64,000 nt of DNA from DATCYX01 sp963714425 (lineage in GTDB: Bacteria; Chloroflexota; Anaerolineae; Anaerolineales; UBA4823): contig CAVQOI010000008.1 in assembly GCA_963714425.1 (NCBI GenBank), positions 186,001 through 250,000 on the forward strand, written 5' to 3'. Shown here in pieces: positions 34,972-44,121 of the stretch; positions within the stretch are counted from its first letter, which is position 1, and each line of letters begins with the position of its first letter. Made by a program: the position numbers and the translations under genes. The notes beneath the pieces are model-generated. The model searched no databases, had not been told where the DNA came from, and saw only the letters and a program-made list of their open reading frames with translations.

Positions 34972-35050
34972 AGTATAATGCTTGCCCTTTAACGGTTAGC
35001 CAATTTCTGATTAACAAATCGTCAATGCTCTGTAAATAATTGATTAACAA
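34972..35050 (-). promoter_or_regulatory. Putative Pho-box/promoter region of pstS
   Basis: In minus sense TATACT (34977-34972) is a good -10 box with no clear -35 at the right spacing, as expected of an activated promoter. TTGTTAATCA occurs twice (plus-strand TGATTAACAA at 35008-35017 and 35041-35050), 33 bases apart, i.e. three 11-base steps. A related GGCTAACCGTTAA lies at about 34989-35001. These may be PhoB/PhoP sites. Confidence 0.55.
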
Positions 35051-35055
35051 AAACT

Positions 35056-35070
35056 GGGCGCTAGGCGCCC
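35056..35070 (-). terminator. Intrinsic terminator after the Gfo/Idh/MocA gene
   Basis: A stem GGGCGC/GCGCCC with a 3-base loop. In minus sense it is followed by AGTTTTTG. It lies about 30 bases after the oxidoreductase stop, and the second Pho-box-like repeat lies within the T-rich side. Confidence 0.7.
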
Positions 35071-35101
35071 GCGTCTAAATTGCATTATTCCTCGAGCAGT
35101 A

Positions 35102-36082
35102 TTATCGTAATTTATGCTCTGTTGCTGATTCATACAGCCTGAGAACAGTATCTACGTGATTGCGGGTCTCTTCGAGAGTCACGTAATTGGGGGTCCCATC
35201 AAGGATCGCTGTGTTCATATCCTCGACCTCGCCACTGTAGAGCTCAAAACTCGGAATGGGGACCTCGACCGGTTCTCCACTCGCTGGAGTGAAGATCATC
35301 CGCCGCTCAGCCTCCTGTGGGCTGGTAAAAGGCCGGTTCATGGAGAGGCTCCCGAGCGTCCCTAAGATTTCTGCGCGCGTAAAGTAGGGGGTGCGGAAAG
35401 AGCAGGAGATTGCTGCGATTTGCCCGGCAGGATAGTGCAGCAACCCACTGAAGACCTCATCGATGCCGCTCGCCCCGATCCACTGCATCCCCGCGACCCG
35501 CACTGGAGGGCTGCCCAGCAGATATTGTGCCAGGCTAACTGGATATATGCCCACATCCCACAGACTGCCACCACCCATGGCAGGATTGAGACGGATATTC
35601 TGGCTTTCTTCGAGCCGGAAATGGAAGTCTGACTTGATTACCGTTATCTCCCCTAATCGTCCGCTGCGCACCCAATCCCCGGCAATACGGGTTTGAGGGT
35701 GATGCCGATACATAAATGCTTCTGCCAGTCTTCGCCCAGTGCTGAGGCTGGCAGAGATCATCGCATCCACATCTTCCAAGCTGAGGGCAAATGGCTTTTC
35801 GCAAAGAACATGCACGCCAGCCTGCATCGCGCGAATGCTCCATTCTGCGTGCAGGTGGTTGGGTAATCCAATATAGGCCACATCGATTTCACCGGAATCC
35901 AGCATCCCCTGGTAGCTACCGAACCAGCGCGGTATCTGCCATTCAGACGCGTACGCCCTCGCAGTCGATGGGTTACGGCTGGCAATCGCAGCCAGCTCAC
36001 TACCAGGAGAGCTACGGATGGCTGGTATCAATCTCTGGTTAATGTGCGCAGTTGAGAGCAATCCCCACCGAATTTTTCCCAT
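35102..36082 (-). CDS. Gfo/Idh/MocA-family NAD(P)-dependent oxidoreductase
   Basis: A 326-residue protein. The N-terminal Rossmann fold begins KIRWGLLSTAHINQRLIPAI. The conserved motif HVLCEKPFAL with the catalytic-region Lys lies about residue 90, and a C-terminal alpha/beta substrate domain has GGGSLWDVGIYPVSLAQYLLG. Members oxidise or reduce sugars and inositols; the substrate here is unknown. I use the ATG at 36082, preceded by AAGGAGAAG. The gene is monocistronic, between the pst operon and a divergent signalling gene. Confidence 0.85.
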   Translation of the reverse strand: MGKIRWGLLSTAHINQRLIPAIRSSPGSELAAIASRNPSTARAYASEWQIPRWFGSYQGMLDSGEIDVAYIGLPNHLHAEWSIRAMQAGVHVLCEKPFALSLEDVDAMISASLSTGRRLAEAFMYRHHPQTRIAGDWVRSGRLGEITVIKSDFHFRLEESQNIRLNPAMGGGSLWDVGIYPVSLAQYLLGSPPVRVAGMQWIGASGIDEVFSGLLHYPAGQIAAISCSFRTPYFTRAEILGTLGSLSMNRPFTSPQEAERRMIFTPASGEPVEVPIPSFELYSGEVEDMNTAILDGTPNYVTLEETRNHVDTVLRLYESATEHKLR

Positions 36083-36214
36083 GCTCTTCTCCTTGTGCAA
36101 TCAACAGCAATAGCTTACCGATTTGTTAAGCGAACCCGCTTTACTTTCCAACAAACCGCATTATCATTCTATCGGGATAGTCTATCATGATTGCCTGCCC
36201 TGCGTTGGCGCCAC

Positions 36215-39067
36215 ATGAATAATCATTTACGAGTGCTTGTCGCTCAATCTGACCAGAAAACTGATCGCTGGTGGATCGACCTCGTCAAAGCGCATGAGGA
36301 TGAATTATCGTACAGTATCGTCACAATCGATGAGGCTTACGCGAAGGCAATCGACCAGGGATCCTGGGACTTGATCCTCGCTGAGCATCAAGGCAGCGAC
36401 ATTATCAACGACACTGCCCTGAAGCTGCTGGTTGAGCGAAACTTGGACCTTCCGCTGATCCTGATAACTGACGATCACCTGCGCCAGGTTTCATCGATAG
36501 CATTACCCCAGCAAGTTGTAGACCTGGCTCCACAAGATAATCCGGACGAACTTGCATATATGATTACACGCGGGATTCGGGTGGCGCAACGCCGTAAGGA
36601 ACAGCGCCACACCGAGAAAGTGCAAAAAGCGTTAATCGAGCTCTCCACTACAGCACTGACAGCGCAAACATTGCAAGACCTCTATAATACGATCCATGCA
36701 ACTATAAATGGGTTGATGACTGCAGATAACTTTTATATCTGCTTGTACGACGCTAGAACTGAATTGCTCAGATTCCCCTACTACGTCGATCAATTCGATG
36801 AACAACCCGAACCGCACAAATTAGACAATGGACTAACAGCCTACGTACTCAGAAAGGGAATACCGCTCCTCGCCTCCCCAAGGGTCTTCGATGAGCTCGT
36901 ACAGCAAGGAGAAGTTGAATTGGTCGGAGCGCCTTCAATCGATTGGCTCGGTGTGCCGCTCATCCTTGATAAAGATGTGATTGGTGCGATTGCAGTTCAG
37001 ACATATACCGAAGGTGTCCGATTCACACCGAAAGATCTCGAGATTTTGCAATTTGTCTCGAATCAGGTGGCAATGACCATTGACCGGAAGCGCGCTGAAG
37101 AAGCGTTGAAATCTGAGTCGCAATTCCGGAAAGCAATCGAAGATTCGATTCTGGCAGGGATTATCGCGGTCGATGTGGACGGCCGTCAATCGTACGTGAA
37201 CCCCGCTTTTTGTCGCATGGTCGGCTGGAGCGAAACTGATCTCTTGGGTGCAACTCCGCCCTTTGTTTATTGGCCTACCGAGGATATCCCGGTTATCTCC
37301 GAGGCATTTCGAGTAACGACTGGGGAGGATGGTCTTGCCAGTGATTTTGAGCTTGTCTTCCAGCGGCGTAATGGCGACCGGTTTGATGCGTATTTGTTGG
37401 TCGCACCTCTCAAGGACAGAAAGGGCTGGTTGGCATCGGTCTATGACATCACGGAGCGCAAGCGTGATGAGGCAGCTATTCGACGACAGAAATCACGCGC
37501 CGAAGCCCTTGCGAGAACTGCAGCCCGTTTGAATGCTCGGTTGAATTTACAACAAGTTCTGGAAACAGTGTGCGAAGAAACAGCCAAAGCGCTCAATGTA
37601 CCAGCTGTGACCGTCTTCCTATACAATCCCAAGGCAGAGCGGTACGAGGTCAGTGCTGGCCATGGTTGGCCGGACAAATACTCCCAGTCGTTTAAACCTA
37701 TTCCTCGAAAGCTGGTTGAGTCGATTCCAAGGGGTAAAGACCAGACAGTAGTGATCCCGGACCTGCAAGTCATGTCAAACCTGCCCAACTACTCGATATA
37801 CCAGGAGCTGAATATACGTACATCAGTGGTCGCCAGCATGTCACGCGACAAGGCTGTCGTAGGTAACTTGTCAGTTTTCACAGTGGAGCACGTGCGGGAG
37901 TTTACCTATGACGAGAAAGAATTACTCGCAGGGCTGGCCGACCTGGCTGCACAGGCGATCGTCAACGCACGCCTCTTTGAAGATCTCGAGCAAAGCTTAC
38001 GGCAAGTACGGGCTTTGAATGCAGTCGATGTTGCTATCAATGCAAGCCTTGATGTTCGTGTCACGCTCAATATCCTCCTGGATCAGGTAATCAACCTGCT
38101 GCGGGTGGACGCAACTGATGTGTGGCTATTCAACCCTGTCACGCAAGAGCTCGAGTTCACTGTTGGGAGGGGTTTTCGTGTCCTCCAGCCCACCGTTACG
38201 AGATCTCGCTTGGGAGATAGTTATGCCAGCCAGGTCGTTGTTGAGCGGCGTCTGATGCATATTGATAATTTAGCTTCGACGCCATTGGGATACTCACCGG
38301 TCAATCGACTACCTAATGAAGGCTTGTCTGCTTACATTGGTGTCCCGCTGATTGCCAAAGGTCAGGTCAAAGGTGTATTGGAGATATTCAGAAAAGATAG
38401 GTTTGACTTAGACACGGATTGGCTGGAACTTTTGGAGGCGCTCTCGGGGCAGGCAGCCATTGCAATCGACAATGCCACTCTATTTGACCAGCTAAACCGC
38501 TCAAACGAAGAATTGACTCATGCTCTTGATGCTACCCTCGAAAGCTGGGTTCATGGCTTGGAAGCGAGATTTCAGGAAGAAGAGGGGAGATCGGAGCGAC
38601 AGATTGATCTTACGCTCAGGATGGCGCGGGAGAGTGGTATCCGCGAAGAGGAAATGGTGCATATCCGTCGTGGAGTCCTCCTCCACGATATCGGAATGTT
38701 GCGAGTTCCAGACAGTATCCTATTAAAATCTGGCCCGCTAACTGATGAAGAACGGGCAATTGTCCAGCAGCATCCTGTTTATGCCTACCAGTTGCTCTCT
38801 CCAATTGGGTTCCTGCGCCCGTGCCTTGACATCCCCTACTGTCATCACGAGCGCTGGGATGGTAGTGGATATCCCCGTCATTTGCCAGGTGCGCAAATAC
38901 CCCTGGCAGCGCGAATTTTCTCCATAATAGACGTATGGAATATTTTATTGTCCGATACAGTTTATAGACCAGCCTGGGAGGAAGCGCGGGTTCTTGATTA
39001 CATCAAGGAGCAGGCTGGGATTTTATTTGACCCAGAACTTGTCCCGGTTTTCTTCAGTCAGCTATAA
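36215..39067 (+). CDS. Multi-sensor HD-GYP phosphodiesterase-like protein
   Basis: About 950 residues: a receiver-like N-terminus (1-125) in which the usual phospho-accepting Asp appears replaced (DLILAEHQ), GAF (about 135-290), PAS (about 298-425), GAF (about 428-585), GAF (about 592-758) and HD-GYP (about 762-948). The HD-GYP keeps its metal site (LLHDIGM about 823) and HHERWDGSGYP (about 876), so it probably hydrolyses cyclic di-GMP or a similar dinucleotide. There are no membrane helices. The start is ATG 36215; an in-frame TTG at 36191 is less likely. No ribosome-binding site is obvious. Confidence 0.87.
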   Translation: MNNHLRVLVAQSDQKTDRWWIDLVKAHEDELSYSIVTIDEAYAKAIDQGSWDLILAEHQGSDIINDTALKLLVERNLDLPLILITDDHLRQVSSIALPQQVVDLAPQDNPDELAYMITRGIRVAQRRKEQRHTEKVQKALIELSTTALTAQTLQDLYNTIHATINGLMTADNFYICLYDARTELLRFPYYVDQFDEQPEPHKLDNGLTAYVLRKGIPLLASPRVFDELVQQGEVELVGAPSIDWLGVPLILDKDVIGAIAVQTYTEGVRFTPKDLEILQFVSNQVAMTIDRKRAEEALKSESQFRKAIEDSILAGIIAVDVDGRQSYVNPAFCRMVGWSETDLLGATPPFVYWPTEDIPVISEAFRVTTGEDGLASDFELVFQRRNGDRFDAYLLVAPLKDRKGWLASVYDITERKRDEAAIRRQKSRAEALARTAARLNARLNLQQVLETVCEETAKALNVPAVTVFLYNPKAERYEVSAGHGWPDKYSQSFKPIPRKLVESIPRGKDQTVVIPDLQVMSNLPNYSIYQELNIRTSVVASMSRDKAVVGNLSVFTVEHVREFTYDEKELLAGLADLAAQAIVNARLFEDLEQSLRQVRALNAVDVAINASLDVRVTLNILLDQVINLLRVDATDVWLFNPVTQELEFTVGRGFRVLQPTVTRSRLGDSYASQVVVERRLMHIDNLASTPLGYSPVNRLPNEGLSAYIGVPLIAKGQVKGVLEIFRKDRFDLDTDWLELLEALSGQAAIAIDNATLFDQLNRSNEELTHALDATLESWVHGLEARFQEEEGRSERQIDLTLRMARESGIREEEMVHIRRGVLLHDIGMLRVPDSILLKSGPLTDEERAIVQQHPVYAYQLLSPIGFLRPCLDIPYCHHERWDGSGYPRHLPGAQIPLAARIFSIIDVWNILLSDTVYRPAWEEARVLDYIKEQAGILFDPELVPVFFSQL

Positions 39068-39144
39068 GTATCTGCAAAATATAATAATGTCTTCCGGACG
39101 CAATTCACCCGCACGAAGGTGTTATTTGCCGTGTAATAATTACT

Positions 39145-39209
39145 GACAAGTATTCGTATAAATATAGTAATAAATGTCACTTGTCGATTGTATTCATATT
39201 TGCTATAGT
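39145..39209 (+). promoter_or_regulatory. Promoter and inverted-repeat operator of the acs operon
   Basis: TTGTCG (39181-39186), a 17-base spacer and TATAGT (39204-39209) form a likely promoter. GACAAGT (39145-39151) and ACTTGTC (39179-39185) are a perfect 7-bp inverted repeat with centres 34 bases apart. The right arm overlaps the -35 box, so a regulator could block or loop the promoter. The rest of 39068-39256 is AT-rich without other features. Confidence 0.6.
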
Positions 39210-39256
39210 GATTTTTAAGACTGGAGGAAATTAACGCAATTCAAGGAAGGAGTACA

Positions 39257-39655
39257 ATGGTAACAATAACGCTCGATGTGCCGACTATGTATGGGGACCA
39301 TCATGTCGTCGAAGTGCGTCGCATCTTGCTGGAGCTCCCTGGCATTGAGGATGTTTATGCTAGCAGTAGTTTCCAGACCCTCGAGGTGACGTACGATCCA
39401 GCCCTCGCTTCACCACAAAGTATACAGGATAAGCTACAAGATGCCGGATATCTCGGAGAGTTGCCCGTTCCGGTAGAAGAAGGCGCTGTAGTCTACGTAG
39501 AAAAAGGCGACCGCTCGTTCTTCCGCCACACCACCGTCTACGAGCACGTTCGCCAAACAGTGAGTTTCCAACAAGATGTAGCGTATTTCGGGCGCCCGCT
39601 TTGGCCGTGCCCTGGAATGGGCCCCATTGCATCGAAGGTGGTAGAGGAGGAATAA
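39257..39655 (+). CDS. HMA-like protein leading the CODH/ACS operon
   Basis: A 132-residue protein. Residues 1-70 follow the ferredoxin-like heavy-metal-associated (HMA) fold (VEVRRILLELPGIEDVYA, LEVTYDPALASPQSIQDKLQDAGY). The metal loop reads TMYGDHH instead of MxCxxC, so the Cys ligands are gone and two histidines (H15, H16) sit there. Residues 75-132 are unassigned and include WPCPGMGPIAS with the only Cys (C118). The gene is three bases before cooS with AAGGAAGG upstream. Because CODH and ACS need nickel, a nickel-handling or assembly role is attractive. That is inference. Confidence 0.7.
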   Translation: MVTITLDVPTMYGDHHVVEVRRILLELPGIEDVYASSSFQTLEVTYDPALASPQSIQDKLQDAGYLGELPVPVEEGAVVYVEKGDRSFFRHTTVYEHVRQTVSFQQDVAYFGRPLWPCPGMGPIASKVVEEE

Positions 39656-39658
39656 AAC

Positions 39659-41674
39659 ATGCCTAAAGTTAGACGGACTTACGAAGAACAATCCTCAGAC
39701 CCTGCAGCGCAAGAGATGCTTATCCGAGCTGACGAGCTGGGCTTGAGCACTGCTTTTTCGCGCGCCGATGATATGGTGCCCTGCAATATTGGCGGCGCGG
39801 GGATGTGTTGTAAATTATGCGGCATGGGCCCATGCCGGCTGACGAAAGATGGACAAACTGGCGTCTGTGGAGCAACAATTGACACCATTCAGGCTCGTAA
39901 TCTGATCCGCGCTATCGCTGCTGGATCTGCAGCTCACTCTGACCATGGACGCGATATGGCCTTCACGCTAAAAGCTGTAGCCAATGGTGAAGCGGAGGGA
40001 TATGTCATTCGTGATGTCGCCAAGCTGCGTACTGTAGCCTCTTATTACGATATTCCCGTCGAGAAGCGCTCGCCACAAGAAATTGCCAATGATCTGGCCG
40101 ATCTATATATCGCCCAGTTTGGACAACAGAGAGGCAAAATAGTCCCTATTATCCGAGCCCCCGAAAAGCGCCAAAAGTTGTGGGAACAGCATGGTGTAGT
40201 GCCGCGCGGCGTCGATAGAGAGGTAGTTGAGGCACTCCATCGTACCCATATCGGAGACGACCAGGACCCAGAGCACATATTACAGCACGCCATACGAACT
40301 AGTTTGGCGGATGGCTGGGGTGGCTCGATGATCGCAACAGATGTCTCCGATATCCTTTTCGGGACCCCCGCACCGATTTTAGGGCAGGCCAACCTGGGTG
40401 TCTTGAAGGATGATATGGTCAATGTGGTAGTCCACGGGCATGAGCCCACTCTGAGCCAGATGATTGTGGCTGCCACGCAGGATCCTGAGGTGATCGAGTA
40501 CGCAAAAGCAGCTGGCGCCAAAGGCGTAAATATCTCTGGAATCTGCTGCACTGCCAATGAGATCCTGATGCGCCAGGGTATTCCTGCCGCTGGCAACTTT
40601 CTGCACCAAGAGCTGGCGATCCTGACCGGCTCGGTGGAAGCCATGGTTGTGGATGTACAGTGCATCATGCAGGCGCTGGTCGACCTTGCGAAGAATTTCC
40701 ACACAATGGTCATCACCACCTCGCCGAAGGTAAAGATTAAAGGTGCAACGCATATTGAGTTTGATGAGCATCGCGCCCTGACCATTGCCAAACAGATCCT
40801 GAAGACAGCCATCGATAATTACAAGAATCGCGGCGCCACGCACATCCCCCAGGTGCTTGAGGATTTGATCCCAGGCTTTTCACACGAGTACATCAACTAC
40901 ATGTTAGGGGGCTCCTACCGGGCTTCATTCCGGCCGCTGAACGACGCCATTATGTCCGGGCGTATTCGCGGTGTGGCTGCCATTGTAGGCTGCAATAATC
41001 CGCGCAGCAAGCAGGATTATCTGCACAATTATGTGACCCAAGAACTGCTCAAGCAGGATGTCCTGGTCGTCGAGACAGGATGCGGCGCAATCGCAGCCGC
41101 CAAGCTGGGGTTATTGTTGGGCGAAGCAGGTCTGGATAAAGTCGGACCTGGCCTGCGCGAAGTGTGCGAGACGGTCGGCATTCCACCTGTGCTGCACATG
41201 GGTTCATGCGTGGACAATACCCGCATCCTTACCGTCCTCACACAGATGGTGGAGGAAGGTGGGTTGGGTGATGATATTGACCAAATCCCTGCTGTTGGTC
41301 TGGCGCCCGAATGGATGAGTGAGAAAGCGCTGTCAATTGCGTCGTATTGCGTTGCATCTGGCGCTTATGTCATTTTCGGAGGTTCGTCACCAGTGGGTGG
41401 CATGCCAGACAGGGTGGAAGACAGCGATATCGTATTACGCTATATCAGCGAAGGTTGGGAAAAGCTCTATGGCGGTAAGCTGGAATTCATCCCCGACCCA
41501 GATGAGATGATCCGTAGCACGCTTGCCCACATCGATAAAAAACGAGCTGCACTTGGCTTGTCCGAATACGATCCTGAGATCTTCGGTCGTAGTGGCGACA
41601 GGCGTATGCTTGAAGTGGAAGAACTCCCCCTGGCAGAACGAAGGGCTGCCATCTATGGGGTAGCGGCAGATTAA
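39659..41674 (+). CDS. cooS: Ni-Fe carbon monoxide dehydrogenase catalytic subunit (CooS/AcsA)
   Basis: A 671-residue CODH. Cysteines C42 and C50 (D-cluster) and C51, C54, C59, C70 (B-cluster) are in order. C-cluster ligands lie in ISGICCTANE, VDVQCIMQ, VGCNNPRSK, ETGCGAIAAAK and HMGSCVDNTR. It interconverts CO2 and CO. With AcsB immediately downstream it is the alpha2beta2 ACS-associated form, feeding CO through a tunnel to the A-cluster. AGGAGG precedes the ATG. No cooC maturation ATPase is in the window. Confidence 0.96.
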   Translation: MPKVRRTYEEQSSDPAAQEMLIRADELGLSTAFSRADDMVPCNIGGAGMCCKLCGMGPCRLTKDGQTGVCGATIDTIQARNLIRAIAAGSAAHSDHGRDMAFTLKAVANGEAEGYVIRDVAKLRTVASYYDIPVEKRSPQEIANDLADLYIAQFGQQRGKIVPIIRAPEKRQKLWEQHGVVPRGVDREVVEALHRTHIGDDQDPEHILQHAIRTSLADGWGGSMIATDVSDILFGTPAPILGQANLGVLKDDMVNVVVHGHEPTLSQMIVAATQDPEVIEYAKAAGAKGVNISGICCTANEILMRQGIPAAGNFLHQELAILTGSVEAMVVDVQCIMQALVDLAKNFHTMVITTSPKVKIKGATHIEFDEHRALTIAKQILKTAIDNYKNRGATHIPQVLEDLIPGFSHEYINYMLGGSYRASFRPLNDAIMSGRIRGVAAIVGCNNPRSKQDYLHNYVTQELLKQDVLVVETGCGAIAAAKLGLLLGEAGLDKVGPGLREVCETVGIPPVLHMGSCVDNTRILTVLTQMVEEGGLGDDIDQIPAVGLAPEWMSEKALSIASYCVASGAYVIFGGSSPVGGMPDRVEDSDIVLRYISEGWEKLYGGKLEFIPDPDEMIRSTLAHIDKKRAALGLSEYDPEIFGRSGDRRMLEVEELPLAERRAAIYGVAAD

Positions 41675-41730
41675 TACGATGCACGGATTGCATTGAGACT
41701 ATGTAATACGTAGACCAACTCGGAGGAATA

Positions 41731-44019
41731 ATGTCACGATATATCGCTACCCGAGCGATCCGCGGCGCTAACGCCCTGGTAATTGAAGCAGAATTGATGC
41801 TGGATAAAGCTCTTGCTGAGAAAGGGGCGGATACCGCGGTTTCTTTTCCCAACACAGCTTATTATTTACCCCTGATCTTTGGGATGACTGGCATCACGGT
41901 TGAAAAACTGGGTGACCTAAAATCTGTCATGGAGCATGCCCGCAGCTTGCTCCACCCCACACCTTCAAGCAGGCATTGGACGCCATACCTGGGTGAAACT
42001 TTGGATAGTGGCATGGCAACCCTACTCGCTGCGGAGACGATCGAAGCAGTACGCTTTATCTATCGTCTGCAGCCGGAGCCCATGCCTGGATTCGCCCTGG
42101 CTGGCGGCACGGCGTTTAGCAGCGCTGATATCGGTGGGAACGGAAATGGTATGGATGGGCACCTCAATGGCCCAATTGATGACATCCAGCTGCGCTCCTG
42201 GGGAATCCAGCTTGTCGACGGGCGTATGCCTGGCTTTGCTGCCATCGTTGGTTGTGCACCATCCAATGAAGTTGCAGTGAAGATCGTGCGCGAGCTTCAA
42301 AGGCGCAATATTCTTACCTTCCTGTCTGGCAATGTAAACGGTCGCAGTATCATTCACCAGCTGGTAGAGGAGGGCGTCGAGTTGGGCTATGATACGTACA
42401 CTGTACCTTTCGGGACCGATACGATCAGTGCCATCTACGCTCTAGGATTTGCTACCCGCTCAGCATTGACCTTTGGTGGGCTCAAGCCTGCCCAAGCGCG
42501 AGAAATCCTGCTCTACAACCGCGAGCGCGTGTTCGCCTTCGTCCTGGCTTTGGGTGAGGTTGATGATTTGAAGTACGCTGCAGCCGCTGGGGCTATCAAC
42601 TTTGGCTTCCCGGTAATCGCAGATACTGTGATCCCGGAGATCCTGCCCACCGGCGTGACGCGCTACGAACATGTCGTCAGCATGCCCTTTAACGAGATTG
42701 AAGGCAAAGATGATTTGGAGCGTGCCGAGAGGTTGGTTCAAAAATGCATCGAAGTGCGTGGCGTCAAGGTTAAAGTCGCGGATGTGCCCGTCCCTGTACC
42801 TTATGGATCGGCTTTTGAAGGGGAAGTGGTGCGCAAGAACGATATGCGCGTCGAGTTTGGCGGTAAACACTCACGCGCCTTTGAATACTTGCATATGGCC
42901 CCCTTGGAAGAAGTCGTGGATGGGAAAGTGGAGGTTATCGGCCCAACTTTCGCTGATCTTCAACTACAAGGGAGCATGGATATCGGCATCGTCGTCAAGG
43001 TGGCAGGTCGCCAGATGCAAGAGGATTTTGAGCCGGTTTTAGAGCGCCAGATTCACTACTTCATCAATGGTGCTTCAGGCATCCAGCATATTGGTCAGCG
43101 GGATATCGCTTGGATCCGCATTTCCATCAACGCAGCGGATAAAGGCTTCGGTCTTGAACATTTCGGAAAGATTTTACACGCACGCTTTCACTCCGACTTC
43201 GGCGCGATTGTGGATAAGGTGCAGGTCACGGTCTATACAGACCCTGAGATGCTGCAGCAGTGGTTAGCCACCGCTCGTCAGGCATATGATCACCGCAACA
43301 AACGCCTGGCAGACCTGACCGATAATCGGGTAGAAGAGTTTTACTCGTGTACGCTATGCCAGTCCTTTGCTCCTAATCATGTGTGTGTTATCAGCCCGCA
43401 GCGCCTGGGATTGTGTGGAGCGTACAACTGGCTGGATTGCAAGGCTTCCTTTAGCATCAACCCTACAGGCCCGAACCAACCCATTAAGCTTGGTAAGGTG
43501 ATCGACCAGAAGAAGGGCTACTGGGAGGGCACCAACGATTATGCCAAAATCGGCTCACATGGCGTTGTCCAGGAAGTTTCCATGTATTCGATCATGGAGA
43601 ATCCAATGACCGCCTGTGGCTGCTTTGAGTGCATAGTCATGCTCATCCCGGAGGCCAACGGTGTCATGGTAGTAAGTCGTGAAGATACGAGCATGACACC
43701 TGCTGGGATGACCTTCAGTACCCTGGCAGGCATCGCGGGAGGTGGGTTGCAGACCCCTGGTGTGATGGGTGTGGGCAAGTTTTATCTGATCAGCCCAAAA
43801 TTTATATCCTCGGATGGCGGCTTCAAGCGTGTGGTCTGGATGAGCAGTGTGCTCAAGGAGACCATGGCAGAAGAGCTCACAGTCGTTGCTGAACGGGAAG
43901 GCGATCCAGACCTTATCAAGAGAATTGCAGACGATCGCACGGCCTCAAGTGTTGACGAGTTGCTCGCCTGGATGGAAGAGCACAACCATCCCGCTTTGGT
44001 GATGGATCCGATCTTTTAG
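41731..44019 (+). CDS. acsB: Acetyl-CoA synthase catalytic subunit AcsB
   Basis: A 762-residue bacterial-type ACS with the N-terminal CODH-binding domain (about 30 residues longer than the Moorella enzyme). A-cluster cysteines C540, C543, C552 and C562 (CTLCQSF...HVC...GLC) have the same spacing as Moorella C506/509/518/528. The distal-nickel Cys-Gly-Cys (C629, C631) sits at exactly the expected offset. It joins CO, a methyl group from the corrinoid protein and CoA into acetyl-CoA. GGAGG precedes the ATG. A long hairpin follows the stop. Confidence 0.97.
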   Translation: MSRYIATRAIRGANALVIEAELMLDKALAEKGADTAVSFPNTAYYLPLIFGMTGITVEKLGDLKSVMEHARSLLHPTPSSRHWTPYLGETLDSGMATLLAAETIEAVRFIYRLQPEPMPGFALAGGTAFSSADIGGNGNGMDGHLNGPIDDIQLRSWGIQLVDGRMPGFAAIVGCAPSNEVAVKIVRELQRRNILTFLSGNVNGRSIIHQLVEEGVELGYDTYTVPFGTDTISAIYALGFATRSALTFGGLKPAQAREILLYNRERVFAFVLALGEVDDLKYAAAAGAINFGFPVIADTVIPEILPTGVTRYEHVVSMPFNEIEGKDDLERAERLVQKCIEVRGVKVKVADVPVPVPYGSAFEGEVVRKNDMRVEFGGKHSRAFEYLHMAPLEEVVDGKVEVIGPTFADLQLQGSMDIGIVVKVAGRQMQEDFEPVLERQIHYFINGASGIQHIGQRDIAWIRISINAADKGFGLEHFGKILHARFHSDFGAIVDKVQVTVYTDPEMLQQWLATARQAYDHRNKRLADLTDNRVEEFYSCTLCQSFAPNHVCVISPQRLGLCGAYNWLDCKASFSINPTGPNQPIKLGKVIDQKKGYWEGTNDYAKIGSHGVVQEVSMYSIMENPMTACGCFECIVMLIPEANGVMVVSREDTSMTPAGMTFSTLAGIAGGGLQTPGVMGVGKFYLISPKFISSDGGFKRVVWMSSVLKETMAEELTVVAEREGDPDLIKRIADDRTASSVDELLAWMEEHNHPALVMDPIF

Positions 44020-44027
44020 TGGTTGTG

Positions 44028-44107
44028 GGAATGAGTAGTAAGGGTTCATGGGATAAGCTCCATTGCAGCTGACATTGCGATCTCCCTGAACCCTTATTCT
44101 TCATTCC
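44028..44107 (+). other. Long imperfect hairpin between acsB and the CBS gene
   Basis: The arms 44028-44048 and 44087-44107 pair over 17 of 21 positions (outer GGAATGA, inner AAGGGTTCA perfect) around a 38-base loop, followed by ATTTTATT. It fills the intergenic gap. It could be a partial terminator, an RNase-protective 3' structure or a processing site within the acs transcript. Confidence 0.6.
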
Positions 44108-44121
44108 TGGATTTTATTAAT

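Noticed and set aside
39257..39655. Copper chaperone (CopZ-like)
   Set aside because: The CxxC that binds copper is missing from the metal loop.
40045..40812. Long antisense open frame inside cooS
   Set aside because: It lies wholly within the well-conserved CODH gene and its translation is Ser/Thr/Arg-rich low-quality sequence, a shadow of codon use.
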